From assembly GCA_009801015.1 (NCBI GenBank), contig VHZZ01000003.1, positions 91,222 through 155,221 on the forward strand: a stretch of DNA of 64,000 nucleotides, in the 5' to 3' direction. The stretch comes from Silene noctiflora (Eukaryota > Streptophyta > Magnoliopsida > Caryophyllales > Caryophyllaceae). The notes under the pieces are model-generated. The model searched no databases and was not told where the DNA came from. It saw nothing but the letters and a program-made list of their open reading frames with translations. Shown here piece by piece: positions 38,301-50,271 of the stretch; position 1 is the first letter of the stretch, and the number at the start of each line of letters is the position of its first letter. A program made the position numbers and the translations under genes.

Positions 38301-40146
38301 GTCCTTCTATTTCTTCTTCCTCTTTGGTTTTCTCGGGCAGTGACTTCTTGGCCGTAAAACTGAATTTCAAGGGAAGAAATGCTCCAGTTACAGAACATGC
38401 AGGGTTCTCCCACCCTGTATTAATATTCTCTAAAATAGCGTTAAGCAATATGTTTCCAACCTTGCTAGACTTCAGCTTTTGCTTCTTCCGTGGAGGACTA
38501 CACTCTTTCTCTAGGTTCCTATTCTTAGGAGGCCTGCCTCTTTTTCTCTTGACGACATTCTCACATCCCTTATCGTCAAGAGGCTTAGGGACATGCTCAA
38601 CCTTAGAGTCATTTTCGAGAATAGGGCCTCTTTTTCTCTTGACAGCATTCTCACATCCCTTATCGTCAACAGGCTTAGGGACATGCTCAACCTTAGAGCC
38701 ATTTTCGAGAATAGGGCCATTCTGCACAAGGTTATTCTTCGGCTGAGAATTGCCTTCCACACAAGTACTCCTGCGTGGCCTGCTTCTCGTTCTAAAGCCA
38801 ACATTCTCACATCCTTTGTTATCCAAAGGCTCATGGACAGCCTCAACTTTTGGGTCATTTTCAAGCATAGGGTCATTCTCGGGATCAGGCAGCGGGTCAT
38901 TCTCCGGATCAGAGTCATTCTCAGGAACAGGCATAGGGCCATTCTCGGGGTCAGAGTCGTTCTCAGGCTCAGAACTGCCTTCCACATAAGTACTCCTACA
39001 TGACCTGCGTCTCTTTCTAAAGCCAACATTTCCACAAGCATTGGCGTAATCAGGCATATGACGGTTTTCACGAGAATCATCCTTGTCACTGTCTGAGGAA
39101 GAATGTGATTCATCATCAATGGTGACAGGGCAACTCACAGTTCCGTCTCTTATTTTCTTCCAAGGCAACTTCATGCGACGATGAGACCTCGTTCTTCTAC
39201 CCACAAAATCATCTTTTGGGGCATTATTCTCAGGTGCCACGGGTAAAATCAACCCATCATACTTTCTTTTTCCGAACAAAAGATCAGTAGAAACTCCCTC
39301 CCTCCACTTCTCATCATTACTGTCGTTGCACTTCAATCTGTCACTATCCTTATCACTGTCACTATCACGATCACCACTGTCAACATTATCATTCTTATCA
39401 ATCTCTTTTTCAGTGGAACTGCCTACTTCATCTTCGGCTTCCCTGTGGATATTCATGGTTTCATCATCTGAGTCGGAACTAGTAACAGCGGAACTCTCAC
39501 AGCTATAATCAGAGTTCAGTTTTTCCTCAATTATTTCCAAGGAATCGTCACTAACCTCATAATAGGCCACATGACCCTTCGCAATCTCATTGTTCTCCTC
39601 ATTAATATCGTGATCAACATTATTTTCTGCAATGTTATCGTCATCTTTGCCACTCTTACAACTATCATCCTTAACCAAATCTCGATTCTTCTCAACGCTT
39701 CCACTTTGTTTAATGGAATTAGTTTTAGGAGCAGCAACCCTTCTATTATACTCAGCTTCATCCACCACCATATAGCTGTGACCATTCGCAAGATCCTTGT
39801 CCTCCTCATTAATATCGTCATCAACATTATTCTCTGCATTGTTATCGTCATCTTTGCCACTCTTACTACTATCATCCTTCACCGAATCATGGGTCTTCTC
39901 AACGCTTCCACTTTGAGTGACGGAAGTAGTTTTAAGAGCCGCAATCCTTCTATTATACTCAGCTTCATCCACAACCATAATATCCTCATCGTCATCCCCC
40001 TCCTCATTAACTAGACCTACATTACCAAATTTTCTCACGCTACTCCGCGTACTTCTTGTAGGGAACCAACCTTTATTTTTCTCCTTATTCAACTCCATCA
40101 TAGCTCGCTGAAGCCGCGTTCTTCTGCCTACTGGTACAGACGTCAT
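35389..40146 (-). CDS. CLSY: CLASSY-type SNF2 chromatin remodeler (CLSY3/4-like)
   Basis: CLASSY proteins recruit RNA polymerase IV to chosen loci to make the siRNAs of RNA-directed DNA methylation. Three exons, 40146-38239, 38024-37857 and 37170-35389, all phase 0, give 1285 residues. Residues 1-636 are acidic, disordered and repetitive: a 69-residue unit beginning MVVDEAEYNRR is duplicated at 57-193, and a ~30-residue unit around KGCENV.KRKRG recurs before an AT-hook-like KRKRGRPPKN (about 533-542). Exon 2 has a CRGKHYL...CKYC cysteine cluster. The SNF2 helicase follows: Walker A GTGKT (about 795), DEGH (about 916), SGTPFQNN, and motif VI QAISRAYRIGQ (about 1185). Complete helicase motifs suggest an active protein. 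The split between CLSY3/4 and CLSY1/2 is inferred from the N terminus. Confidence 0.87.
37688..37775. mobile_element. Stowaway-like MITE in CLASSY intron 2
   Basis: 'cttctgttccattgaattgt' and 'acaattcaatagaacaatga' are inverted ends flanked by TA. 88 bp. Confidence 0.65.
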
Positions 40147-40441
40147 TCTTACTTTTCACAAATCAAACCACAACACAAAGCAGAAAAGCAACAATTACTC
40201 CAAAACGGTTCAATCTGCAACAAATAGAAATCAGCAACCTTATTTTTTACTTGTCGGAGACGATTAAAAGATGCCAAATTTGAAACTAAAAACATGCATA
40301 CAAGATGCAACAAACAAAGCCAAATAATGTTACTCCAATGCAATTCCTGCCACATTTTTCGAGTCTACAAACTGTAAATAGGAATGACACAGCAGGCAAA
40401 GGGTGAACATCAGCAAAACCTACAGAGTATTAGTCTAGAAA

Positions 40442-40512
40442 ACATCAATAACAACATTACATCGGTGCCTCAAAGACTCCTGCAAATTGCGAGGTAAGCG
40501 GACAGAATAAGA
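40442..40512 (-). mobile_element. Dispersed ~130-bp repeat copy
   Basis: 'aacaacattacatcggtgcc' and 'ctcctgcaaattgcgaggta' match the reverse of the MSRA-intron unit. Confidence 0.5.
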
Positions 40513-40685
40513 ACCCAACAACCCCCGAATCCAGGCCAGAGCACAACCCTGAAGCCGGCCAGTCCAAGCCGAGACCGCCCAGGGCCAGCTAAAAGCACAT
40601 AATTCATTATAATGACAGTAATTCACAAGAATTATGAACATTTGGTAATTTTTCCTCTAAAACACAAAATACATTACAATTCATT

Positions 40686-40770
40686 AAGCAACAACAACAA
40701 CATTACCCGAGTGCCTCAATGGCTCCCGCAAATTGTGTGGTAAGGGGAATCGGATGAACCCCAGATCAAT
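40686..40770 (-). mobile_element. Dispersed ~130-bp repeat copy
   Basis: 'caacaacaacaacattaccc', 'tggctcccgcaaattgtgtg' and 'gtaaggggaatcggatg' match the same unit. In the forward sense it ends in TTG repeats, as in several plant SINE families. Confidence 0.6.
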
Positions 40771-41010
40771 TAATAACCTTAACCTTTGGTGATTACACAA
40801 AAATGTACAGTTAAATTATCATTACCAAAACTAGATTTTTTTCTACATTTGATCAAAATTACAGAAACAAGGTAAAAAAAATTGACAACATTAATTACAC
40901 AACAGAATTCAATTCATCAATTTAAAACGGAAATTGACATTTACTCATTAATTAATAAAATGAAAGTAATTGGACCCATATCAACAGACGAATAATTGAA
41001 TATAAGACCG

Positions 41011-41158
41011 TTGTATGCGTACAACAAACTTTAACCTACAGTTTTATACACCTCATTTAATAATAATAATTTTGTAGACGGCTATTATACGCATACAACA
41101 AACTTTAACCTACGTTCTTATACACCTCGTTTAATAATAACAATGATAACAAAACCCT
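41011..41158. repeat. 74-bp tandem duplication
   Basis: 'acaacaaactttaacctac' followed by 'ttatacacctc' and 'tttaataataa' occurs twice, with unit starts at 41011 and 41085. Confidence 0.75.
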
Positions 41159-41927
41159 GAAAAAATAAATACTAGAATTAAAAAAAGATTAAAAAGAAAA
41201 GGGTAACCTTGAATAATGAAAAAATTTACCCACAAAGGGTAATAATGGCGGAACAACCAGAGGACAATGCACAGTAAAAAAAATTACTTTTTTATACGAG
41301 GGTAAATCGATAATGCTAAGAGAGAGAAAGAGAAAGATTTTTACTGAGTACTACAACAATGTAGGAGTATTTGAGTGAAATTAATGAGTTTTTGATAAAA
41401 CCCATGTGAAAAAAATCAAGAATTTTCAACGGATTTTCGGGGAGATTTTGGAAAATTTACCCTTTTTTAGGAGTGAAAAAAAGGAGAATAATTGAGGGTA
41501 AAACAGTAAAAAGAAAAATAGGGGACATGCAGACAGAAAAAAAAGGGAATGTGAAAAGTGAACGAGTGAGGTTGAACAATGAACATGCAGAGAGAAGAGA
41601 GTTTATTGAATGTGAAAAGTCAGATTTTTAAGAGGTTTCCGATAATATCCGTCCTAAATTTAAAATGAGTTAAACATAATAGATGGTTGTGATAGCGTGA
41701 TACTGTGATAGGTCAGAGTTTTAAAGAAATAAAATAAAAATAAAGATTATTTTATTATTTACCAAAAGTTACCTATGATTATTTTATTTTTGAAACAAAA
41801 GTTACCTATGATTATTATGATAATGATGACTCTAGGAGTCTAGCATATAAAATAAAAATAAAGATTGTTTTAAGGAAATAAAATAAAATAAAAATACTCA
41901 ATTGTTTACAATATTTTGTCAAATTGT

Positions 41928-42032
41928 TTTTTTTTTTTTTGTTCAAATGAGCGCACCATGTTGCGGGTGAGAATCGAACCCCCAACTTCGGGGTAAGAGA
42001 GTTTTTACCACTTGAGCTAGCTCTTGTTCTCG
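41928..42032 (-). mobile_element. Short tRNA-derived SINE with 16-bp target duplication
   Basis: The 16-bp sequence tattttgtcaaattgt lies at both 41912-41927 and 42033-42048. Between them the minus strand begins with a tRNA-like segment ('gagctagctcaagtgg' as A box, 'gggggttcgattctc' as B box) and ends in a poly-A tail. At 105 bp it is very short. The structure is complete: tRNA head, short body, A-tail and exact duplication. Confidence 0.9.
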
Positions 42033-42126
42033 TATTTTGTCAAATTGTGTGGTAGATCATACATGCTTCTTGGTTGATTGATTGATTGATGATTTCAATC
42101 ATTCCATTGGATGTATTGAGCATCTA

Positions 42127-42309
42127 GGGGGTGTTTAATCAGGGTAGTTGAAACGGAACGGAATGGATTTTAGTCGTTTTAGTGTTTGGTTAGGGTGTTT
42201 TGTAATAGAGTTGGAATCAAACAATAATATATGAATCCGTTTTTCCATGTTATCCCATTCATCATTCCAAATTTTTAATCCAATCTGATTAGTTAAACCA
42301 AACGCCTCT
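42127..42309. mobile_element. Tourist-like MITE
   Basis: The left end 'gggggtgtttaatca' and right end 'aaccaaacgcctctta' are imperfect inverted repeats. Internal 'aatccgtttttccat' type words and the ~180-bp size fit a MITE. The target duplication is unclear. Confidence 0.45.
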
Positions 42310-42487
42310 TAAATGATCTAAGGTTACAAAGTAATAATCTAACAAAAATTGATGTTTAAAACGATAATATTCGTTTTAAATTTAAAATGAATCGAGTATG
42401 GTAAATAGGACAAAAGAAGGTTATCACTAACAAAAAAATTATCATATATATGCAAGTAGGAATACTATTTGACTCGTAGTCATTTTA

Positions 42488-42625
42488 GGACGATTGTTGT
42501 CATCTTACAAGAGACGAGTTCAATTTAGTTTAGATTCTATAAGTTCAATTTAGTTCAAATCCTATAAGTTCAGACCTATAAGTTCAGTTCATATCAAATC
42601 CGTTTCAATTCAAAAGAACAGGGCC
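42488..42625. mobile_element. Tourist-type MITE (TTA target duplication)
   Basis: The right end 'aaaagaacagggcc' matches the family at 13649-13790. TTA flanks both sides (42485-42487 and 42626-42628). The interior has repeated 'ataagttcagttca' words. The left end is diverged. 138 bp. Confidence 0.6.
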
Positions 42626-42818
42626 TTAGAGTAGATTTATGTGAATTCTCAATTCACCCACTTTTAATAGGGCAACCAAACGACACTTATAACTAGTTTT
42701 ATTTTTCCTAGCTTTGTCATTCGTACATTTTTTTTTTTTTTTGGATTATTTTTCTTAAAATAATTCATCCTATTGTTCTTTACTTCTTTCACTTATATTA
42801 ATCCATCTTTCACATTAA

Positions 42819-42930
42819 GGCCCTGTTCTTTTGAACTTAATTTCAGTTCTTATAAATTCAGTTCAGGTCTATTAAGTTCAGTTCAGCTCCATTAAGTTCA
42901 GTTTAGTTCAATTCATTTTAATTATTCCAA

Positions 42931-42996
<66 letters not shown>

Positions 42997-43762
42997 TACT
43001 ACTATTATTATTATTATTATTCATGGGGCATACTCAGTCGACCTGACCTGCATGCAACCTGTGGGTCGCACGAGTTTAAGTGTTTGTCACTTCATACAAA
43101 AATGTACATTTAGACCTCTATAATATATCTTCCTTGGATCCATTCCGAAGAGGACACGTGCAAGATTCATGTAAGAGATATCTCACCTAACAATTTGTTC
43201 TCTCTAAAAGTAAGACTACTCAAACATTTAAGAGAGTTCCAAGACCTTGCGTCAAGCGAGATCCTGATTATACATCCAGTACCGTATTTACTTAGGCATT
43301 AGAGAGACCCCTTTTGGTAACTCCCAGATGCCATGTATGTTTCCTGTGTAGGTATATGTGCCTCCTAAGGCAGTCGAGCATCAACCTAGCATATATCCGA
43401 AAGGAGAGTTTTGACCTGACTCAGACTCTAGCAACGCTGACTTGATTGTTTTGACCCGAAATAATTATATTAATATATTATTATTAGACCTATTATTAAT
43501 ATTATTCATTATATTTATTATTAATATTTATAATATTTATATTTATATTATTATTATATTATACTTATCATATTTATTTTTTAGTTATTATTATTAATAT
43601 ATTTCATTATTATTATTATTAGTTGTTGTTACAATCTTTTTATTATTATTTCAGTTCAGTTCAGTTCAGCTCCATTAAGTTCAGTTCAGTTCAGTTTAGC
43701 TCCATTAAGTTCAGTTCAGCTCCATTAAGTTCAGTTCAGTTCAGTTCAGACAATTTCAGTCC
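42819..43762. mobile_element. Composite 'ttcagttcag' element
   Basis: Begins after TAA with 'ggccctgttcttttgaa', the Tourist-family end, and closes with many 'ttcagttcagctccattaag' words up to a possible TAA at 43763. Between lie a TTA microsatellite, a ~400-bp unidentified block and a TAT-rich stretch, so another insertion probably split it. Confidence 0.45.
42932..43021. repeat. (ATT)n microsatellite
   Basis: About 30 ATT triplets interrupted by a few ACT triplets near 42994. Confidence 0.95.
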
Positions 43763-44414
43763 TAACTCACGATAATGCTACCTATTCCACGACTTCCTTT
43801 TTAACCTTGTGACTCACCTTTCTTTTTCAAATTCATTTTTTTTTTCTCCATTACTATGCTTTCTTCTTCATCCTCTTCCTCTTCTTCATTCATTTCATCA
43901 TCTTTTTTCTTTTCAGAGAAACTTCTCCATAGTGAACATCTAATAAATGATCTAAAGTCGACTTGTAAATAAGTAAACCGGGATAGATTTGGGTCGGTCT
44001 ATTTGGATTTTGGTTGTTTGTGTTTGCATTAATTTAGGCTGGGTTATTCCTGGATCGAGTCATTTTCAGGTGGATTGTTTCAAGTTATTTGAGTATAACA
44101 GTCAGTTTGTGATAATAAACATTCGGGTCAGGTTGAATAAGATCGAGTCAATCCGAGATTCGGTTAAATTTCCATTCAGGCCAGTTTTGTCAGGTTTCTA
44201 AAGCTTTCAAATGAATAATCTAACGAAAAATAGTGTTTTAGATGATAATACTCGTCTTAAATTTAAAACATGTTAAATATGGTAAGCGGGATAAAAGGAG
44301 AATGTTTAGGACTAACAAAAAACTATCAGATTTATGCAAAAAATTATCAAATTTATGCAAGTAGGAATACATTTGACCCGTTTTCATATTAAAATAATCA
44401 CGCCTTCCTAAAAA

Positions 44415-45123
44415 TCTCCTATATACTAAAAGAATAGGTGAATTCGCAAGTTTTTCCTCCAAAAAACATCTTTTTAAATAAGGAAATTATGATAATTTAA
44501 TTGTTTTTACTAAATAAGGAAATTAATAATTACAATATATTTCATTATACAACTTTTTTCATTAAAATTAATCTTTTCATTAAATTATATATTTTCACTA
44601 AAAATTAAACTATAATATTTTAACTAAAATATAAATAAATAAATAATAGAAAAATAGAAAATATTAAATCTTTTATTGATGTTATTATTTAAGAATGACT
44701 TGACTCATACTATGTTAAACAAAACTATAAACCATTTTGATTACTTTCATGACAAAAGGAAATTGAGAGAATTTATAATATTGGAATCGTTAGCTTTGTG
44801 GTATAAAAAATACAGTACTTTTTAAAAAACTCATTTCAGCACATTACTCAATTATCATTGATTAATTTTTAGTTTTAATTTTTTTTTTCTCGAAGCAAAA
44901 TACAATAACGAGAAAATGAACAATTAATGAGCTACCATTGTTATTTTACAGTACAATTTTACTCGGTGTTCTTGAATAATTTGACAGTTCATTTTTTTTT
45001 CTTCATATCAAAATATAATTACATGAAATATGAAAAATTAATAAAGTATTAATTTATGATTTAGTAACACAAAAATAAAAACTCTATAAAAATCGCGCAT
45101 TTATAGCGCGAGATCTAAAGTAG
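44415..45123 (+). mobile_element. Helitron-like element
   Basis: Starts A|TC with 'tctcctatatactaaaagaa', the family start also seen at 56219, 63009 (reverse) and 63791. Near the right end is the hairpin CGCGC-atttata-GCGCG, followed by 'agatctaaagtagt', where the usual terminal CTAG has become GTAG. An intact CTAG lies 14 bp further on, so the end could be 45137. No coding capacity. Confidence 0.65.
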
Positions 45124-45921
45124 TCATTTAATACTAGTCTAATAATTTAGAAAAAAATTAATGAAAACTTACTACATGAAATATTATATTAATATTAATC
45201 ATGAAGCCATGAGTGAAAATGCACCATATTTTTCACGGATTAAGACTTATGTGAATTATCATTATCATTAATTAATTATATACACAGACAATCTCTCTTG
45301 TTTAATTTACCTAGCATTGTCATAATGTCATTGATATATACAATCATATTTTTTTTTATTTTTTTTTTCACGTTTCTCCAAAATCGACTCAAACTGAACT
45401 GTCGTTAACCCACTTACCAAGTGAATGTATTACATTGAATTTCCAACACAACCCGTTAAAACAAATCAACAAGCCGAGGCTAGGTATGGCTTGTCTTCAC
45501 CTGGTCCAGCCTAACCCGTCCTTCCATCAAGGTCGGAAGGGGTCAGTTGTGTCGGTCTAGCTAACTCGTACTCAAGACCGGGTCAAGCAAGCCCCGACCC
45601 GACAACCGTCCCGGCTCATGACCACCTCTAAAAACAAACTACACAAATAAACGACCGCCTTCTAATTCAAATCACTGAATTACATCATCCTCGTTGAAAT
45701 CCAAGTAATTAAAACTAAAATTAACCCTTGATTTCAATTTCTCAAATCACACATTGCTTAGATCCGAAATTCACTTCAAAATCACTCTAATTTCGCATTC
45801 TAAAAGTTTTTAATTCAATTGTTTACATAAAAAAATCGCCATTTTATTGAATTATTGATGTACAAATTTTCGATTTGATAACGTATTTATAATTTGGGGG
45901 AAATTTGTTGGAAATTAGATA

Positions 45922-48900
45922 ATGTCGTCGTTGTCGTCGATCAGTGAAACATTAGGGGAGCTTGATGGTCAAATCAGCGATATATTTCGTGCATTATCGT
46001 AAGATTTCTCATTGTTTTACTCAAACGATTGATTTTTTAAGTTTTTTTTTATTGTTCGTTGATTGTTACGCATGATTGATTATATTGCGGTTGATGTTTG
46101 ATATTGTATCTGCCAATGTTTATGTAATTTAGTAACGTAAGCGATAATTGACGGTTTTAAAGGATGATTCATGTCAGGAGACTCTAAATTTGAGTTATTT
46201 TGTAGTGAAGTGGAATTGTTCATCTTTCATTGTTATGATTTATGAGTTTAGATTGTTGATTGGTCATATTTAGCGGAAAAGATTGATCTTTGATGGGGAA
46301 AATCTCGTTTGGGACCGTCTTGAGCTTAAGACAGATGATTTATTTGCTATGTGGACAATGTGGTTGAGTTAATGCTAGCTAATTTGACTATGTTGTGAGA
46401 TTAAGACGGTATTAAGCAAGACCTATTCGTTTTGTTAGTGATTGTAGAGTGTCAGCATTGGTGACACATTGTTTTAAAACGTGATGTCGCGAATGATGCT
46501 GCAGCAGCGTTAAGGTTTAAGTACAGTTATGAATTGTGTATGTATGGCCGTGATGTTTTAGAGATGGAATAAAGTGATAGATGATTTTTCCCGGTTATTG
46601 CTTTGTGTCTAATCTGTCTCAATAATTCTTGCCTGTCATGGTTTCTTTGTAAAAAACAGAAATGGGTTTCAGAAGTTGGAGAAGATTAAAGAGGCTAGCC
46701 GACGGAGCAGGCAATTGGAAGAGCTCACTGACAAGATGCGGGATTGCAAGAGGTAATTTTGGCAATCCCCTTTAAGATTTCTTATAAGTAGCATGTAATA
46801 CAAGTTGGATGAAGTTGGATCAGCAATGCTAGTGAGTCTCAACACAGTTTCCGTTTTCTGTCATAGTTCACTATTCACTAACATAAGCTCATGTCGTAAA
46901 ACATTTGTACGATAGATAAGTCGTTAGTGGAGTGATGCAAGTATGACTTCTTAACTTACAAGTTGTTTAAAGAGATACATTTCTGGATTATGAGTAAATT
47001 CAAATATATAGATTTAGGGCTACGGTGGACGAATCCATCTGTCTCATACAGTTTGTTGAGGAATTGTAGTTAGAATTTCCACTCGATTGATGTTAAGTAG
47101 AGATTAAACTCAGCTTGAATCTTTTTCCTTTCCTAATCAAGCCTTCGGTGACAATGTGCTTTCTTGTAACTGATTTTGGTTGCAACGACTTGAACCGACA
47201 TGTAATGTAATTGCATGTTTACTACCTTTCTTATGTTTTGTCAACAGTGAAGCTAGAATTACGTTATTCCAAGATTTAATTGTGGATATCTTGTGGGGGC
47301 ATTTGACATATTTTGTAGGAGCTTTTAGCTAATTATGTTGGGGTTAGAGATTCAACCATATTTTTATGGGTGTGGCATGCAGAAGTGGTCCATAAAATGA
47401 ATTTGTTGCATACTACTATTACTACTAAGTTTCCATTTCTCCATTGCTGAGTCTGATAACCAGTGTGCTGTTTTGTTGGCCAGTGGGTTTGATAACGATT
47501 TCTTCCTTTTAGGCTTATTAAAGAGTTTGATCAAGAAGTAAAGGCTATGGAAACTGTGAATGATGTGAACACAAACAGGATATTGAATGAGAAAAAACAA
47601 TCAATGGTTTGTATTCTGTGCTCATCTTAGTACATTTCCCCTGGGCATGTTTTGAATGTGGAAGCTATACCTGTTTTGAATGTGGGTTTAGGNNNNNNNN
47701 NNNNNNNNNNNNNNNNNNNNNNNNNNNNNNNNNNNNNNNNNNNNNNNNNNNNNNNNNNNNNNNNNNNNNNNNNNNNNNNNNNNNNNNNNNNNNNNNNNNN
47801 NNNNNNNNNNNTTTTTTTTTTCTGCGTATAAATCTCAGGATTACAAATTTATTGATTAGTTTATTTTTATTGCTTGCTGTTGTCATTTACTTGCTTATGT
47901 CAGCTTAGAGTCGAAGCATATTTGACTCCTAGAGTACATGAATATATCAGTTATTGTTATTAAAAAGTGACCATGCTCCAGTTCTTCTTAGACTTTGCCT
48001 ATGTCTAATTCTGTACAGTTTTAAAAACAATAAATAAGTAATGAGGAGGATTATGGTGGTCTGTGTATTGTATTAAAGTAATAAGCACTGATATTTTTAC
48101 TTGCACTCTATAAGTTCGTCTTGAATGTGTACATGTCTGCTTTCTTCTCTTATGTTATTCTTTGCTGGTGTTTGTTTATATTTTCTCGTGGATGTTTTGA
48201 GACCTAAACATTTAGGATAGAAGGTATGTCTTATAGAACAATAATGCACCACATCAAAGGGCAGGCACATGATTGCAAGGGATTGATTTAGTTTTACCAT
48301 TTTTTTGGGGTGGCGGTGATGTTGTGTGGATGTTATTATATAGTAAATGGCTTGTTTTCTCGTTGTACCTTTTTGAGTTCCTATGATAGAATCTTATTGT
48401 TCCGATGGATTATGTTCTTGCTGTTATCCTGTTTCCGGCCAGATGCTGGTAGTTTTCAGTTACCATCCTAATCATCCTTATGGTCTTTCAATTCTAACTT
48501 GTTTGTTTTAATGATGTAACAGGTATGCTAACAATCTTGAAAATAAGCGGGCTGATTTATTTGAAGGCCCTAGCGAAGGAGCTGGAGAACAAAATGTTTT
48601 GTTAGCATCCTGTAAGTAAAAGGCCTAGTCTTTCATGACAGCTCCTGTATTTCTTTTTTCTTATACTCTCACTGCTTGTTTATTTTGGCCGTAGTGTTTT
48701 TTTTTTCTTAGTTTAAAATTTTAACTTCTAGTTTCTCGTTGTTGCTGCATACTTGTATCTCATGTTGACGGATTCAAATGATGGTTCTTGCTAGCTAATC
48801 CCACATAATTTTGTGGCTAAGGCATTGTTGTTGTTCATGCCTGGTCTGTTACTCTGTTTGGTGCTCAAGTATTTCATATTTTTGCTTATATTATCTGTGT

Positions 48901-50271
48901 TTCCCTCTCAGCTATGACAAATCAGCAGCTTGTTGATCATGGAAACCAAATGATGGATGAGACGGATCAAGCTATTGAGAGAGGGAAGAAGGTTGTTATT
49001 TTTGATATATTCAGTTTTCAGTTTACATGGTATCATTTTGGTGTGGCATTCTAGTTGAAACATATTTAGCATAGCTGAAAACTTGTTGATGCAATCATAC
49101 TTGGTGCCTGCTGTGTGATTCAGTTCGTCAATAATAAGGAGAAATGTGTTCATAAAATTATTTTAGAGCTTTTTAACTGAAGTTCGAAAATTGTACGTCA
49201 CCACCAAATGATTTTTCACTCTTCATTTGACGTTCTCTTCATGTCATTTATAGACTTCACTCTGTTCAGCTGCCTGTGCAATTATATGATACTTTGCTAG
49301 TGTCGTGGTTTGCTTGATGCAGATTGTTCAAGAGACAATTGGCGTTGGAACAGAGACTGCGGCTGCTCTTAAAGCACAGGTAATCGTTTGTAGGTGTTAT
49401 TTTCAGTCTGATATTGGGTCATGATTTATCAGGCTGGCTTTATTATCATCTTCCTAGTAAATTTGCAGTAATGATATCAGCTTTGGCGTCATGCAGACTG
49501 ATCAAATGAGTAGGATAGTAAACGAGCTGGACTCAATTCACTTCTCGCTCAAGAAGGCTTCCAAGCTTGTCAAGGAAATTGGTCGTCAGGTCAATGCCCT
49601 TAAACCTCTTTCAAGTCATTATTTAATATATCATGCCTTGTTGCTTCTAACTTTTACACTTCTACAGGTTGCTACTGACCGGTGTATCATGGCCTTGCTC
49701 TTTCTTATAGTAATGGGAGTTATAGCCATCATTATTGTCAAGGTCCGACTCATACTTCACATTTGGTGTATTTTTTTCTCAAGTATCCTCATCATTTTCT
49801 TATTTTCTAATGCAAGTAGTACAATGTATAAAAAAGTAGTAAAAAAAATGAGTAATCGGGATCAAGGGATTCTATGCTATAGAGCAAATTTTTAAAGGCA
49901 TTCTAAAATCTTAAAAATAAATGGCTCCGAATTTAAAGCGTGTGCTACATCTGATGCTTAGCTCTCCTTCAAACTAGGGATAGCGTTAGTCTTAGCTTAT
50001 GAATCGACGTTTGTTCTCTTGTGGTTTTCATGAGTTTTTCTTTGGATTAGTTGACTACTTCACCTGGTGTGTTGCTTGTACTTTTGTCAGACTAGGCAAG
50101 TCCTTGGGCCTTTTGGCCTGAATATTTACTTATACGAGAAAAATATGCTGACTTGGACGACTATGCATTTACTGTTTTCAGCTTGTGCATCCAAACAACA
50201 AAGACATCAGAGACATTCCTGGATTAGCGCCACCAGCCCAAACACGGAAATTGCTCTCATATGCAAACTAA
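45922..50271 (+). CDS. NPSN: Novel plant SNARE (Qb-SNARE, NPSN type), one exon lost in a gap
   Basis: Qb-SNARE for membrane fusion at the plasma membrane and cell plate. Visible exons: 45922-45998, 46660-46752, 47513-47606, 48523-48611, 48912-48991, 49323-49379, 49497-49589, 49668-49742 and 50182-50271. The chain starts MSSLSSISETLGELDGQI, has the N-terminal coiled coil (SRRSRQLEELTDKMRDCK), a SNARE helix (about VQETIGVGTETAAALKAQ to LVKEIGRQ), a membrane anchor CIMALLFLIVMGVIAIIIV and the tail IRDIPGLAPPAQTRKLLSYAN. Between exons 3 and 5 the frame and family alignment demand about 13 more residues. The sequence 'gggtttag|g' runs straight into the N gap at 47692, where that exon should be. 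Expected total is about 260 residues. The long C-terminal tail after the anchor is typical of NPSN proteins. Confidence 0.93.
46313..46423. mobile_element. Foldback MITE in SNARE intron 1
   Basis: 'gaccgtcttgagcttaagac' pairs loosely with 'attaagacggtattaagcaa'. About 110 bp, same family as 3897-4004. Confidence 0.45.
47693..47811. other. Assembly gap (119 N) inside the SNARE gene
   Basis: A run of N bounded by 'gggtttagg' and a T-run. It very likely hides exon 4 of the SNARE gene. Confidence 1.

Larger units (their letters stand above)
40147..45921. other. CLASSY leader/promoter and transposon-rich gene desert
   Basis: About 5.8 kb without a protein gene. 40147-41350 is probably the CLASSY leader and promoter. 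41640-45400 is AT-rich and holds a SINE, several MITEs, a TTA microsatellite and a Helitron. A hAT-type right end ('catgaccacctcta') lies at 45617-45630 after an 'acccg'-rich stretch. 43023-43440 is a higher-GC block of unknown origin inside a Tourist-like frame. The last 270 bases are the SNARE promoter and leader. Confidence 0.6.

Noticed and set aside
38294-40111. Several open frames on both strands within CLASSY exon 1
   Set aside because: They overlap a long, family-matching frame and arise from its repetitive, stop-poor sequence.
41955-42030. Functional tRNA gene
   Set aside because: The cloverleaf is incomplete, and the unit has a poly-A tail and target duplication, so it is a SINE.
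42932-43021. Possible CRISPR-like or satellite array
   Set aside because: It is a plain ATT microsatellite with no spacers.
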